Part shown: positions 1 through 7,921 of the stretch, piece by piece
Layout: each line of letters opens with the position of its first letter
Position numbering within the stretch: the first letter of the stretch is position 1
Source: Limnohabitans sp.
Lineage (GTDB): Bacteria; Pseudomonadota; Gammaproteobacteria; Burkholderiales; Burkholderiaceae_C
Direction: 5' to 3'
NCBI GenBank assembly: GCA_030158125.1
Contig: JAOATL010000019.1
Coordinates: 62,001-126,000 of the forward strand
DNA: 64,000 bases
The notes under the pieces: model-generated
Database searches by the model: none
What the model saw: the letters and a program-made list of their open reading frames with translations, nothing else
Told to the model about the DNA's origin: nothing
Position numbers and translations under genes: made by a program

Positions 1-34
1 CAGGCGTCAAAGGACGGCCAGAATTCGTCGTCAT
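1..34 (-). CDS. Start of a gene cut by the window edge, probably ribBA
   Basis: An ATG on the minus strand lies 10 bases downstream of the ribE stop and opens a frame (MTTNSGRPLTP) that runs off the left edge. A purine-rich AAAGAAG stands in front of it. In Burkholderiales, ribD-ribE is usually followed by ribBA (DHBP synthase/GTP cyclohydrolase II), so this is the most likely identity. That rests on gene order only; 11 residues are too few to recognise the family. Confidence 0.4.
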   Translation of the reverse strand, partial: MTTNSGRPLTP

Positions 35-44
35 GTCACTTCTT

Positions 45-710
45 TCAAGAGTGCTTACCAGCCAGAAGGGCTGATGAAGCGGAGTTGGCGGAGGCATCGT
101 TGCTGAGCATGCGCTCCACATAGCGTGCGATCAGATCGATCTCTAAATTGACAGCGCTGCCTTGTTGCAAGGTGCCAAGTGCTGTGTTGTCGACGGTGTG
201 GGGAATGAGGTTGATGCTGAACTCGCATCCCGCATTTGAATCGTTCACTTTGTTCACGGTGAGGCTGACACCATTGACGGTGATGGAACCTTTGTAGGCG
301 AGGTATTTGCCCAGGGCTGCGGGTGCCTGAATTCGCAGTTCCCAGCTTTCGCCCACTTGGGCAAAGTGCGTCACGTGGCCAATGCCGTCCACATGGCCCG
401 ACACAATGTGACCGCCCAATCGGTCGTGCGCGCGCAAGGCTTTTTCCAAATTGACTTTGCCAAGTTGGTTCAAGCCGCAAGTTTTGTTGAGCGACTCGGC
501 AGAAATGTCGATGGTGAATTGGTGGGCAGCCAGGTCAAAGGAGGTGACGGTCATGCAGGCGCCGTTGATGGCAATGCTGTCGCCCAGGCCAACGTCGTCC
601 AGGTAGCCCGTGGGCACCTCGAGAGTGAGTCGCTTGCCATGGCTTAAAGAGCTGCCCAGGTCGTGGAGGGCGGCGATACGCCCCACGCCGGTGATGATTC
701 CGGTAAACAT
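45..710 (-). CDS. ribE: Riboflavin synthase, alpha subunit
   Basis: This cytoplasmic enzyme dismutates two molecules of 6,7-dimethyl-8-ribityllumazine into riboflavin, the last step of the pathway. The protein has the usual 221 residues and begins with the diagnostic MFTGII. It contains two lumazine-binding barrels: the first with SIAINGACMTV near residues 45-54, the second opening with GHIVSGHVDG near 100 and repeating the pattern as SITVNGVSLTV. It lies 29 bases downstream of ribD on the same strand and is probably cotranscribed with it. The C-terminal tail rich in Ser and Ala is variable in the family. No defect is visible. Confidence 0.96.
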   Translation of the reverse strand: MFTGIITGVGRIAALHDLGSSLSHGKRLTLEVPTGYLDDVGLGDSIAINGACMTVTSFDLAAHQFTIDISAESLNKTCGLNQLGKVNLEKALRAHDRLGGHIVSGHVDGIGHVTHFAQVGESWELRIQAPAALGKYLAYKGSITVNGVSLTVNKVNDSNAGCEFSINLIPHTVDNTALGTLQQGSAVNLEIDLIARYVERMLSNDASANSASSALLAGKHS

Positions 711-739
711 GGGCGTATTTTCGCAGGGATTGGGGTGGT

Positions 740-1888
740 TTAGTCCTGGACCCTGGCTAAAACCCGCAAATCTTTACCGATTAATTGCGTTTCTGTGAAC
801 CTCAGGGCGACACCCTGTGACAAGTCCTCCAGCGGCCCCCATTGCGCCATGCCTTGACCGATGCCCAACATTTGTGGTGCCAAGTACACCAAGAACTCAT
901 CGATGCAGGCTTCGCGGATGAGTGAGCCATTGAGTTTTTGGCCAGCTTCCACGTGCACCTCGTTCACTTCGCGGCGTGCCAAGTCTGTAAACAAGGCGTG
1001 CAAGTCAACCTTGCCATGTGGGTTGGGCATCACCGTGACATGTGCGCCTTGGGCTTCTAGCGCGGTTCGTTTTTGGGCATGGTCTACGGCGCAGTAAATC
1101 CATATTTGGCGGGGTGTTTTGGCGCCGGGCCCCGTGTGTTGAAACAGCTTGGCACCGAGAGGCGTTTCGAGTCGGCTGTCCACAATGACCAGATGCGGCA
1201 TACGGGGCGGCGTTTCCAGTGCGGCGCATAGGCGCAGGTCCAACAGCGGATCGTCTTCAAGAACGGTGCCAATGCCTGTGAGGATGGCGCAAGCCCGTGC
1301 GCGCCAAGCGTGCCCGTCAGCGCGGGCTTCGGGGCCGGTGATCCATTGACTTTTGCCATTGGTGAGAGCTGTTTGCCCATCCAAAGATGCTGCAATTTTC
1401 ATTCGCACCCAGGGTTTTTGGCGTGTCATTCGGCCAAGGAATCCTGGGTTCTGATCGGCAGCTTGTGCCGCACCATCGCCCACTTGCACTTCGATGCCAG
1501 CAGCTTGAAGTCGCTCAAAACCTTGACCCGCTACTTGAGGATTGGGGTCGGACAATGCCGCCACGACTTTGCCTAATTTGGCCTGAATCAGGGCATCGCA
1601 GCAGGGACCTGTGCGGCCCTGGTGCGCGCAGGGTTCTAAGCTGACATAGGCGGTTGCACCCACCACCGAATGGCCTTTGGCTGCTGCGTCTTGCAGGGCC
1701 ATGATTTCGGCATGCGGGCCACCGGCGCGTTGGGTATGACCTTGCCCCAACACCTTGCCCCGCGCATCGACGATGACGCATCCGACGCGGGGATTGGGCG
1801 AGGTGATGCGCATCGCTTGCGCGGCCATGTTCAAGGCCTGTTGCATGTGAAGGCTTGGGAGCGGGGAGCTTGAGTAGGTGGCGTCCAT
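740..1888 (-). CDS. ribD: Bifunctional riboflavin deaminase/reductase RibD
   Basis: RibD deaminates the pyrimidine intermediate of riboflavin synthesis and then reduces its ribosyl side chain. The N-terminal cytidine-deaminase-like domain shows the zinc site HAE near residue 60 and PC..GRTGPC near 90; the C-terminal half is the RibD reductase domain (WVRMKIAASLDGQTAL, then SQWITG). The ORF can open at a GTG at 1918, directly after the pilV-like stop, but that codon has no good ribosome site. I prefer the ATG at 1888, which gives 382 residues. It is followed by ribE at 29 bases. Being directly behind the pilin genes suggests read-through from that cluster. Confidence 0.93.
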   Translation of the reverse strand: MDATYSSSPLPSLHMQQALNMAAQAMRITSPNPRVGCVIVDARGKVLGQGHTQRAGGPHAEIMALQDAAAKGHSVVGATAYVSLEPCAHQGRTGPCCDALIQAKLGKVVAALSDPNPQVAGQGFERLQAAGIEVQVGDGAAQAADQNPGFLGRMTRQKPWVRMKIAASLDGQTALTNGKSQWITGPEARADGHAWRARACAILTGIGTVLEDDPLLDLRLCAALETPPRMPHLVIVDSRLETPLGAKLFQHTGPGAKTPRQIWIYCAVDHAQKRTALEAQGAHVTVMPNPHGKVDLHALFTDLARREVNEVHVEAGQKLNGSLIREACIDEFLVYLAPQMLGIGQGMAQWGPLEDLSQGVALRFTETQLIGKDLRVLARVQD

Positions 1889-1918
1889 GGTTGCAAGGAT
1901 ACGATAAGTTGAGTGCAC

Positions 1919-2371
1919 TTAGCGTTCTACCCAAAGTGGGGTGCTGGCGCGTCGTTGAAGCCACGCCACTTGAGCACCCTGCGCCGAGTCGGACCAAGTC
2001 ACTGAAATTTGCAGTTCTTGCAATTGTTCGGCAGGTCTGCCTTTGACGGGAATATGGTGAACCGTCCACGAGCGGACAAAGCCCAGGTTGGGATCGGTCG
2101 ATAAGGGAAACAACGGGACATTTTGCAAAAACATCATTTGGCAACGTGGCGTGTGAAGGCCCCAGCACTCGGCCAAATCTTGCGCCAGGCCGCTGGCGAT
2201 GTCCACATTGCGACTGTGCTGCGCTGCCGCCAAAGCCTCCAAACTTAAACGCATGGCGCTTGTCAACCCAAAGGCCATCAAGGCGCTGACCACCAAGGCT
2301 TCCAACACCGTGAAGCCCGCTGCCCGTGCGTGCCGCCAGGGCTTGTCATGGGGTGTCGACAAGGCACGCAT
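1919..2371 (-). CDS. PilV-like minor type IV pilin
   Basis: A 150-residue protein with a prepilin peptidase site after a short basic leader: A-A-G then FTVLEALVV, with the family glutamate at position +5, followed by a hydrophobic helix (SALMAFGLTSAMRLS). This layout matches PilV/PilI-type minor pilins, which sit at the tip of type IV pili or prime assembly in the inner membrane. The ORF track starts much further upstream, but the ATG at 2371 overlaps the pilX-like stop by one base (TGATG), pointing to translational coupling. It is the last pilin gene before ribD. The exact minor pilin class is inferred from position and size. Confidence 0.8.
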   Translation of the reverse strand: MRALSTPHDKPWRHARAAGFTVLEALVVSALMAFGLTSAMRLSLEALAAAQHSRNVDIASGLAQDLAECWGLHTPRCQMMFLQNVPLFPLSTDPNLGFVRSWTVHHIPVKGRPAEQLQELQISVTWSDSAQGAQVAWLQRRASTPLWVER

Positions 2372-3420
2372 CAAAAGCCAGCATTTTTCCAAGTGCCTGC
2401 GACGCGTTGGACCCGTGAATAGTCGATGCCTTTTGGCCAATCGAAATGGATTGCAGCGTGTGCATTGGCCGAACCCGTCAACCCATTTGGGCCATTGACC
2501 AGAGCCAGCTTCTGGGCCGGTGCAAGGTCTGCCTCGATGCCCAACTGGCCCGCAATGATGCCTGATTGCCAGCGCTGCATTTTGCTGGCTTGGCATTGGC
2601 TTTGATAAAACACAGTGCCCACCACTGTCGTGTTGTGGGCCAGGGACGGGCACTCAACGGCACAGGCTGTTTCTGAAAACACCAAGACCACGGGTGATGT
2701 GGAAGTACCCAGATGCTGGGTCCAAAGCTGCGGGTTGTCGATCCAATAGACCGTCCGCGTGGGTTGCGTCTCGGTACTTAACCCGTTGTGCATTTGAAGC
2801 GCCGACAAGGCTTTCAGTTGCAAGGGTGTGATCTGGCCAAACACCGATTGCCAAGCCCGCATGTCGCAATGGGGTGCGTCGACGGTCAGCACCTGTTCGT
2901 TCAGTACAAGCGCTGCTGAACTGACGCCCTCGAGCGTTGCCGAAATTGGCACATACACACTTTGTTGAACAGTGGCGCGACTGCCTGCACCTGGATGTGA
3001 AGGCTTCAATGTGGCATCCGCCATGATTTGAATGCGATGGGGTGCATGGCGCACATCGCGCAACAAGCGTACAAAAGATGGTGTGGCGTCTGTCCATTCG
3101 GGAAGGGGTAACCCGTCCAGTGGCCACAACATGCATTGCCATTGCGGGGGGGCTTTGTCGCTGGGGCAGTGGTTGGCCGTGGCAGTAGACCAAAGGCTCA
3201 GATCGGCGTCGAGGGCAGGGCGGGTATAGGCGCTTTCTATGAAAGCCAATGCTGTTTCAAGCAAAGCCTCTGAATTGACCAATGCCTGTGCAGCCTGCAT
3301 TTGTTGCTGGCTTCGCACGCTGTCGGCATGGATCGATTGCAAGCACAGCCAGCCCCAAAGACTGGTGAGGATCAGCAGCACCGTGCTGGCCCAAAGTGTG
3401 GCTAAGCCGCGCTGTTGCAT
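2371..3420 (-). CDS. PilX-like pilus assembly protein
   Basis: About 349 residues, starting MQQRGLATLW followed by a hydrophobic stretch (ASTVLLILTSLWGWLCLQS) that acts as the membrane and pilus-core helix. PilX proteins have the same opening, QQRG then a helix without the usual E5. The start at 3420 overlaps the end of the pilW-like gene by 19 bases. The protein is longer than typical PilX (about 200 residues); the extra part holds several cysteines (for example CPS, CAVECPS) and could form a disulfide-bonded head domain. The next gene overlaps by one base. The role in pilus assembly is inferred from family and neighbours. Confidence 0.7.
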   Translation of the reverse strand: MQQRGLATLWASTVLLILTSLWGWLCLQSIHADSVRSQQQMQAAQALVNSEALLETALAFIESAYTRPALDADLSLWSTATANHCPSDKAPPQWQCMLWPLDGLPLPEWTDATPSFVRLLRDVRHAPHRIQIMADATLKPSHPGAGSRATVQQSVYVPISATLEGVSSAALVLNEQVLTVDAPHCDMRAWQSVFGQITPLQLKALSALQMHNGLSTETQPTRTVYWIDNPQLWTQHLGTSTSPVVLVFSETACAVECPSLAHNTTVVGTVFYQSQCQASKMQRWQSGIIAGQLGIEADLAPAQKLALVNGPNGLTGSANAHAAIHFDWPKGIDYSRVQRVAGTWKNAGF

Positions 3421-3950
3421 GTGGTGACATCGGGCCGCAAACGCGCATGCACATTGCGCATGCGCACATGGCGTTGCCAGGTGCTGGGTGTTGGTTCGTG
3501 GGGCGATTGGCTGGTTATTTGGAGCCAGAGTAAATCGCCGAGGCTGCCGTTGTTGTTGTCGCACGACCACTCGAAGTTCAGAGACAAAATTTGCAATGTG
3601 CGGCTATCGTTCAGGCTTGTCCACACCACGGGCTGACAAGCTGTTTGGGTTTGCAAGGCTGTGCCATTTAGGCGAAAACCACTGCATTCGTTGTTGTCAC
3701 GTTGTGCGTTGTCGTTGCGATTGATGCTGAACAGTATTTGATGTGGACTGACCTGGAAATGTTGGGGTTGGCTGCGAAACTGTGCACGCCGAATGTCGTG
3801 CACCAAAGTGTCCATGAGGGCGCGGATGTCTTGTTGTGCAAGGCTGCGCTGTGCCGTGTGTCGATCACTTTGCCATTGCATGGCAGTCCAGGTGCTGGCA
3901 GCAGCGAGTATGCCCAAACCCATGGCCATGCCAATGAGCAGATTTACCAT
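3402..3950 (-). CDS. PilW-like minor pilin with atypical N-terminus
   Basis: A 182-residue frame that opens MVNLLIGMAMGLGILAAAS, which lines up with the LVELLIGMAMGL helix of PilW proteins. The leader peptide, the Gly-Phe cleavage site and the E5 residue are absent: the first usable codon is inside the helix, and asparagine stands where glutamate is expected. The start overlaps the upstream pilE-like gene by 7 bases. Either this pilin lacks processing, or its N-terminus was lost by a frameshift or deletion at the junction. The body (HDIRRAQFRS, CSGFRLNG, late Cys residues) fits PilW. Function is therefore uncertain. Confidence 0.65.
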   Translation of the reverse strand: MVNLLIGMAMGLGILAAASTWTAMQWQSDRHTAQRSLAQQDIRALMDTLVHDIRRAQFRSQPQHFQVSPHQILFSINRNDNAQRDNNECSGFRLNGTALQTQTACQPVVWTSLNDSRTLQILSLNFEWSCDNNNGSLGDLLWLQITSQSPHEPTPSTWQRHVRMRNVHARLRPDVTTCNSAA

Positions 3951-4384
3951 GTCCAACACCGCCCCAAATCTGTGAGGTCTGCTCGGTTGCTGGTGCGCCT
4001 TACACTGCCATCGGCCATGCGCAACAGGCTGATGGTGAGGCATGGCGTGTCGCGTGATTGCAAACCAATGGCCGTGGCGTGCAACTCGAAACTGTGTGCC
4101 GTGACCTGCTGCACCGACAGTGTGTAATGTCCGCTGTTGCTTGCTGCGTTGGGCCAAGCCAATTCGGCCAAACTGCTGGCGTATTGTGCGTGCATGCCTC
4201 GCCATTGAGTTTGACGCAAGTGCAATTGCATCAATGCATTTTGGGCATCTTGCCTTCGTGTGTGCTGCCATTGTTGTTCAAAACTGGGCAGGGCGATGCC
4301 CATCAAAATTCCCAGCAGCGCCATGCTGACCATCGATTCTATGAGGGTGAATCCTTGGATTGCATTGTGTGTAAGGGAGGCCAT
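3944..4384 (-). CDS. Type IV pilin, PilE-like
   Basis: A 146-residue type IV pilin with a ten-residue leader, cleavage after glycine (IQG then FTLIESMVSMALLGIL) and the conserved E5. A hydrophobic helix follows, then a globular domain. Two cysteines near the C-terminus (PCLTIS and GRCW) bracket a loop of the D-region type seen in PilE-family pilins. It is the first gene of the minus-strand minor pilin cluster and is divergent from the fimT-like gene. It could be a minor pilin used in DNA uptake rather than the main subunit; the sequence cannot settle that. Confidence 0.85.
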   Translation of the reverse strand: MASLTHNAIQGFTLIESMVSMALLGILMGIALPSFEQQWQHTRRQDAQNALMQLHLRQTQWRGMHAQYASSLAELAWPNAASNSGHYTLSVQQVTAHSFELHATAIGLQSRDTPCLTISLLRMADGSVRRTSNRADLTDLGRCWTW

Positions 4385-4494
4385 GACTGAAGCATCCTTG
4401 ATGTGCTGTCAGGTCAGCTTTCTTTCGCATGCAGACGTGGCAAATGCAAGTGGAAGGAAGCAAAAGGAAGCGGCCAGTCTTTCATGATCTGCGC

Positions 4495-5106
4495 ATGATC
4501 TCTACGCCAGCTCGCGCCCCTGCCTGTCGAGGCGTTAGCCTGATGGACACATTGTTGGCACTTTTCTTGGTGGCCGTCTTGTGTGGTGTGGCGGCTGCAT
4601 CTTTGCAACATGTGCAAACCAGTGTGCATCTCCAAAGCGCTGCCAAATCCTTGCACAGCGCGGTTCTAAGCGCAAGAATGCAAGCCCTGCGATTGGAGAG
4701 ACGGGTCACCTTGTGTGCCGCAGCGCAGCTGAGCTCTTCTGCAAAAGACGATGCGCCCGTCCGCTGTCATCTGACCCGCGATGGCAGTTTCACAAATGCA
4801 TGGCGTCAAGGCTGGTTAATGTTTGAGGACACCAACAACAATGGGACGTGGGATGAGGGTGAAACGCGACTGGCCCAACAAGCGCCGCTGCACAGGTCGG
4901 TGTCAGCCACTGGCAATGTCACCGTTAGTCACTTTGTATCGTTTGGTGCCAGTGGTCGCAGCTTGACTTTAAATGGTGCTTTTCAAGCAGGCACATTGAC
5001 AGTTTGCGAACGGCAATCGCTCAACACATCGGGCTGGCACGTGGTGGTCAATGCAGTGGGCCGTCCGCGTCTGGAAAAAGCCTTGATTGAAGACTGTCCA
5101 AAATAA
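4495..5106 (+). CDS. FimT/GspH-like pseudopilin
   Basis: The ORF opens at 4429, but the ATG at 4495 gives a normal short leader: MISTPARAPACRG then VSLMDTLLALFLVAVL. The 203-residue protein has the pseudopilin helix and a GspH/FimT C-terminal domain (GWLMFEDTNNNGTWDEGE is typical). Position +5 after the cleavage site is aspartate rather than glutamate. It is transcribed away from the other pilin genes from a shared intergenic stretch of about 110 bases. FimT proteins contribute to type IV pilus function and natural transformation in relatives; that role is inferred here. Confidence 0.8.
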   Translation: MISTPARAPACRGVSLMDTLLALFLVAVLCGVAAASLQHVQTSVHLQSAAKSLHSAVLSARMQALRLERRVTLCAAAQLSSSAKDDAPVRCHLTRDGSFTNAWRQGWLMFEDTNNNGTWDEGETRLAQQAPLHRSVSATGNVTVSHFVSFGASGRSLTLNGAFQAGTLTVCERQSLNTSGWHVVVNAVGRPRLEKALIEDCPK

Positions 5107-5139
5107 TGCGTTTATTGCCGTCAAACAGCAAACGCGACG

Positions 5140-5589
5140 TTATTTGCTCACTTCATCCACCAGCAATTTGAAGTCGTCAATGTCTTCAAAGCTGCGGTAC
5201 ACGCTGGCAAATCGAACGTAGGCCACTTTGTCGAGTTTTTTCAGCTCGCGCATGACCAACTCGCCAATTTTGTTGGACGCAATTTCGCGTTGGGCCAAGT
5301 TGAGTAATTTTTCTTCAATGCGTTCAATGGCCGAGTCGACTTGTTCGGTGCTGACAGGACGTTTTCGCAGGGCCAAGTTCATGCTGGCGCGCAATTTGAC
5401 GCGCTCGTACTCAATGCGGCGGCCATCTTTTTTAACGATGGCTGGGAAGCTCACTTCCGGCCGTTCGTAGGTGGTGAAACGCTTCTCGCACGCCGCGCAT
5501 TGACGGCGGCGGCGAATCAGGTCACCGTCTTCAGCCAGCCGCGTCTCCACCACTTGGGTGTCGGTGTGGCTGCAGAAGGGGCACTTCAT
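5140..5589 (-). CDS. nrdR: Transcriptional repressor NrdR
   Basis: NrdR represses ribonucleotide reductase genes in response to bound ATP/dATP. The 149-residue protein has the family layout: an N-terminal zinc ribbon (CPFC at 3-6, CAAC near 31-34, with basic RRRRQ just before) and an ATP-cone domain ([23 protein letters not shown]). It overlaps the end of glyA by 4 bases and so forms a coupled glyA-nrdR pair, a gene order common in betaproteobacteria. Length and motifs are complete. Confidence 0.97.
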   Translation of the reverse strand: MKCPFCSHTDTQVVETRLAEDGDLIRRRRQCAACEKRFTTYERPEVSFPAIVKKDGRRIEYERVKLRASMNLALRKRPVSTEQVDSAIERIEEKLLNLAQREIASNKIGELVMRELKKLDKVAYVRFASVYRSFEDIDDFKLLVDEVSK

Positions 5590-6830
5590 TTGTAAACAGG
5601 GAAACGTGCAGTCAAGGCGTTGACCTTGGCGCGCACGGCTTCAATGTTGGCAGGATCGGTGGGGTTGTCGAGCACGTCGGCAATGAGGTGTGCCGTGATG
5701 CGTGCTTCTTCGTCCTTGAAACCGCGAGTGGTCATGGCCGGTGTCCCAATGCGCACGCCGCTGGTGACCATGGGTTTCTCGGGGTCGTTGGGAATCGAGT
5801 TTTTGTTGATGGTCATGTGTGCTTGACCCAAAGCAGCTTCGGCCACTTTGCCGGTAATGCCTTTGGAGCGCAGATCGACCAACATCACGTGGCTTTGTGT
5901 ACCACCGCTCACAATGCGCAAGCCGCGCTGGGTGAGCACTTCAGCCACAATTTGCGCGTTTTTCACCACTTGTGCTTGGTAAGCCTTGAACTCGGGCGCC
6001 ATGGCTTCTTTGAAAGCAACCGCTTTGGCCGCAATGACGTGCATGAGCGGACCGCCTTGCAGGCCAGGGAAGATGGCGCTGTTGATGGCTTTTTCGTGTT
6101 CTGCCTTCATCAAGATGATGCCGCCACGTGGGCCGCGCAAGCTCTTGTGCGTGGTGGACGTGACCACATCGGCGTGGGGCACAGGGTTGGGGTACACACC
6201 TGCGGCAATGAGGCCCGCGTAGTGGGCCATGTCGACCATGAAAATAGCGCCCACGTCTTTGGCCACTTTGGCAAAACGTGCAAAGTCAATGTGCAAGCTG
6301 TAGGCAGAGGCGCCGGCAATGATCAGTTTGGGTTTGGTTTCGTGCGCCTTCTTTTCCATGGCGTCGTAGTCGATGGCTTCGTTGGCATCGAGGCCGTAGC
6401 TCACCACGTTGAACCATTTGCCGCTCATGTTGAGGGGCATGCCGTGCGTGAGGTGGCCGCCTTCTGCCAAGCTCATGCCCATGATGGTGTCGCCAGGCTT
6501 TAAAAATGCCAAGAAGACAGCTTCGTTGGCAGAGGCGCCGCAATGGGGTTGCACGTTGGCCGCTTCAGCGCCAAAGATTTGTTTGATGCGGTCGATGGCC
6601 AATTGTTCGGCAATGTCGACATATTCACAGCCACCGTAATAGCGCTTGCCTGGGTAACCTTCAGCGTATTTGTTGGTGAGCTGTGAGCCTTGGGCTGCCA
6701 TGACAGCTGGCGAGGCGTAGTTTTCGCTGGCGATCAGCTCAATGTGATGCTCTTGGCGCGCATTCTCTGCCTGAATGGCAGCAAAAATTTCGGGATCGGT
6801 TTGTTCAATCAGAATGTTTCTTGAATACAT
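5586..6830 (-). CDS. glyA: Serine hydroxymethyltransferase
   Basis: GlyA converts serine and tetrahydrofolate to glycine and 5,10-methylene-THF using pyridoxal phosphate. The 414-residue length is standard. Visible hallmarks are the N-terminal [16 protein letters not shown], the YGGCEYVD segment, and the PLP-binding lysine in [14 protein letters not shown] near residue 230. The start is the ATG at 6830, preceded by AAGG. The 260-base leader carries a ZTP riboswitch (separate entry), consistent with control by folate/one-carbon status. It is followed by nrdR with a 4-base overlap. Confidence 0.98.
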   Translation of the reverse strand: MYSRNILIEQTDPEIFAAIQAENARQEHHIELIASENYASPAVMAAQGSQLTNKYAEGYPGKRYYGGCEYVDIAEQLAIDRIKQIFGAEAANVQPHCGASANEAVFLAFLKPGDTIMGMSLAEGGHLTHGMPLNMSGKWFNVVSYGLDANEAIDYDAMEKKAHETKPKLIIAGASAYSLHIDFARFAKVAKDVGAIFMVDMAHYAGLIAAGVYPNPVPHADVVTSTTHKSLRGPRGGIILMKAEHEKAINSAIFPGLQGGPLMHVIAAKAVAFKEAMAPEFKAYQAQVVKNAQIVAEVLTQRGLRIVSGGTQSHVMLVDLRSKGITGKVAEAALGQAHMTINKNSIPNDPEKPMVTSGVRIGTPAMTTRGFKDEEARITAHLIADVLDNPTDPANIEAVRAKVNALTARFPVYK

Positions 6831-6860
6831 GGCAGGCCTTCAAATGATGGTTCCTAGCGC

Positions 6861-6884
6861 CACTGGGAAGTTTAGATCCCAATG
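6861..6884 (-). promoter_or_regulatory. Hairpin after the ZTP aptamer, possible expression platform
   Basis: An 8-bp stem (CATTGGGA/TCCCAGTG with one G-T pair, loop of 8) lies just after the last aptamer block and 30 bases before the glyA start. No U-run follows, so it is more likely to act on translation or on pairing with the aptamer than as an intrinsic terminator. The mechanism is inferred. Confidence 0.45.
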
Positions 6885-6889
6885 TCACG

Positions 6890-7055
6890 GGCTGCCCAGG
6901 CGAACGGCTGATACCTTGTGTCCCAGGTGTCGGGGCAAGGTGCACGCTCCCTAGTGGTTGTGAAGGGGGCAAGCCTCTTCTTGTCCACGTCAGAGGCTGT
7001 AGGGCCATGCAAGCCCAAACCAGTCTCCTATCGCCAGTTGCGTACCCCTAGAGTG
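6890..7055 (-). ncRNA. ZTP (pfl) riboswitch in the glyA leader
   Basis: Read on the minus strand, the glyA leader carries the three conserved blocks of the ZTP/pfl aptamer in the right order: CAACTGGCG (7040-7032), CCACTAGGGAGC (6957-6946) and CGCCTGGGC (6902-6894). The linker between the first and second block holds a 7-bp hairpin (AGCCTCT/AGAGGCT, 6972-6998), as expected for the variable linker of this class. ZTP riboswitches sense the AICAR-derived signal of 10-formyl-THF shortage and control folate and purine genes, glyA among them. Assignment is by eye, without a covariance model. Confidence 0.8.
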
Positions 7056-7090
7056 TAGCCGAGCCGATGGTGCCTTGTGATTCACCTGGG

Positions 7091-7870
7091 CTACTTAAAA
7101 GGGGCGGCTTTGGCCTTGGCAGGTGGTTTGGGTAAGGCCTCCTTGAGGCGATTTTGTTCTGCCAGCACCCGTGCAATGTAGTCAGACTCTAGGGAAACCG
7201 ATTCTTCACCCGCTTTAAAGAGCCGCAACCCCTCCTCGAGGCTGCCTGTCTGGTCGATGCACTCTTTCAAAATTTTGACGCCAATTCTTAAATTTGTTTT
7301 GGGATCAAAAATGGCCATGGCCCCCCCGTAAGGGGTGAATTGCTCTGCGTGTGTTTCGGGTAACACTTGCATCAAACCTTTGGCGCCGATCGGGCTGTTC
7401 GCAAACGGGTTGTAATTGGACTCCACCCCGATCACGGCCAAAATCAAGGTGGGGTCCAAAGCACTCCGGTTGGCCAAGTCGTAAACCTCCAAAACCAGGG
7501 CATTGAGTGGTTCGGGTGCAATCCGGTATTTGCTTTTAACAGCTTGGACCAATGCCAATTGATCCGCATCCAAGTCGGTGGATTTGGCTGCCAAGCTGCG
7601 CAACAAAACTTGCTGGCGCTCATCTTCAGCCGCTGTGATTTGCAGGCGTGTGTAAAGCCAAGATTGAATGCCTTGCACGGTTTGCAATCGAATCTCAGGC
7701 CTTGCCAAAGCCAGCATGCTGAGCAGCACCGCCAGCAAGCCCAATAGGGCGAAGCTGTGGTGTGAAATGTTCACAAACCCGCGTGCGATGTCTCCCACAA
7801 AGGTCTTGAGGCCGTGCCAAAAGCGCTCGGTCCAATGACTGGCAGATTCTTGAAATGTGTGTGTGCTCAA
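7091..7870 (-). CDS. Membrane-anchored SLT-type lytic transglycosylase
   Basis: A 259-residue protein with one membrane segment near residues 40-57 (FALLGLLAVLLSMLALA) and a C-terminal soluble lytic transglycosylase domain. The catalytic glutamate is E150 in GVESNYNPFANSP, followed by the GAKGLMQVLPET motif of the lysozyme-like fold. Such enzymes cleave peptidoglycan glycan strands with formation of 1,6-anhydro ends. The C-terminal tail is rich in Lys, Ala and Pro. The gene is divergent from the DUF349 gene over a short AT-rich spacer of about 50 bases that must hold both promoters. Confidence 0.88.
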   Translation of the reverse strand: MSTHTFQESASHWTERFWHGLKTFVGDIARGFVNISHHSFALLGLLAVLLSMLALARPEIRLQTVQGIQSWLYTRLQITAAEDERQQVLLRSLAAKSTDLDADQLALVQAVKSKYRIAPEPLNALVLEVYDLANRSALDPTLILAVIGVESNYNPFANSPIGAKGLMQVLPETHAEQFTPYGGAMAIFDPKTNLRIGVKILKECIDQTGSLEEGLRLFKAGEESVSLESDYIARVLAEQNRLKEALPKPPAKAKAAPFK

Positions 7871-7921
7871 GGTTGGGCGGTGAGTGGCAGAAGTGAGAAT
7901 TATAAAAAAAATCGAAAATAG

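Noticed and set aside
5688-6503. 271-residue plus-strand ORF opposite glyA
   Set aside because: It is the antisense shadow of glyA, rich in His, Val and Phe as expected from the complementary frame.
6841-7090. 6S RNA or glycine riboswitch in the glyA leader
   Set aside because: The ACCTTG/CAAGGT hairpin recalls part of 6S RNA, but the long closing stem is absent. No glycine aptamer core is present. The ZTP blocks match better.
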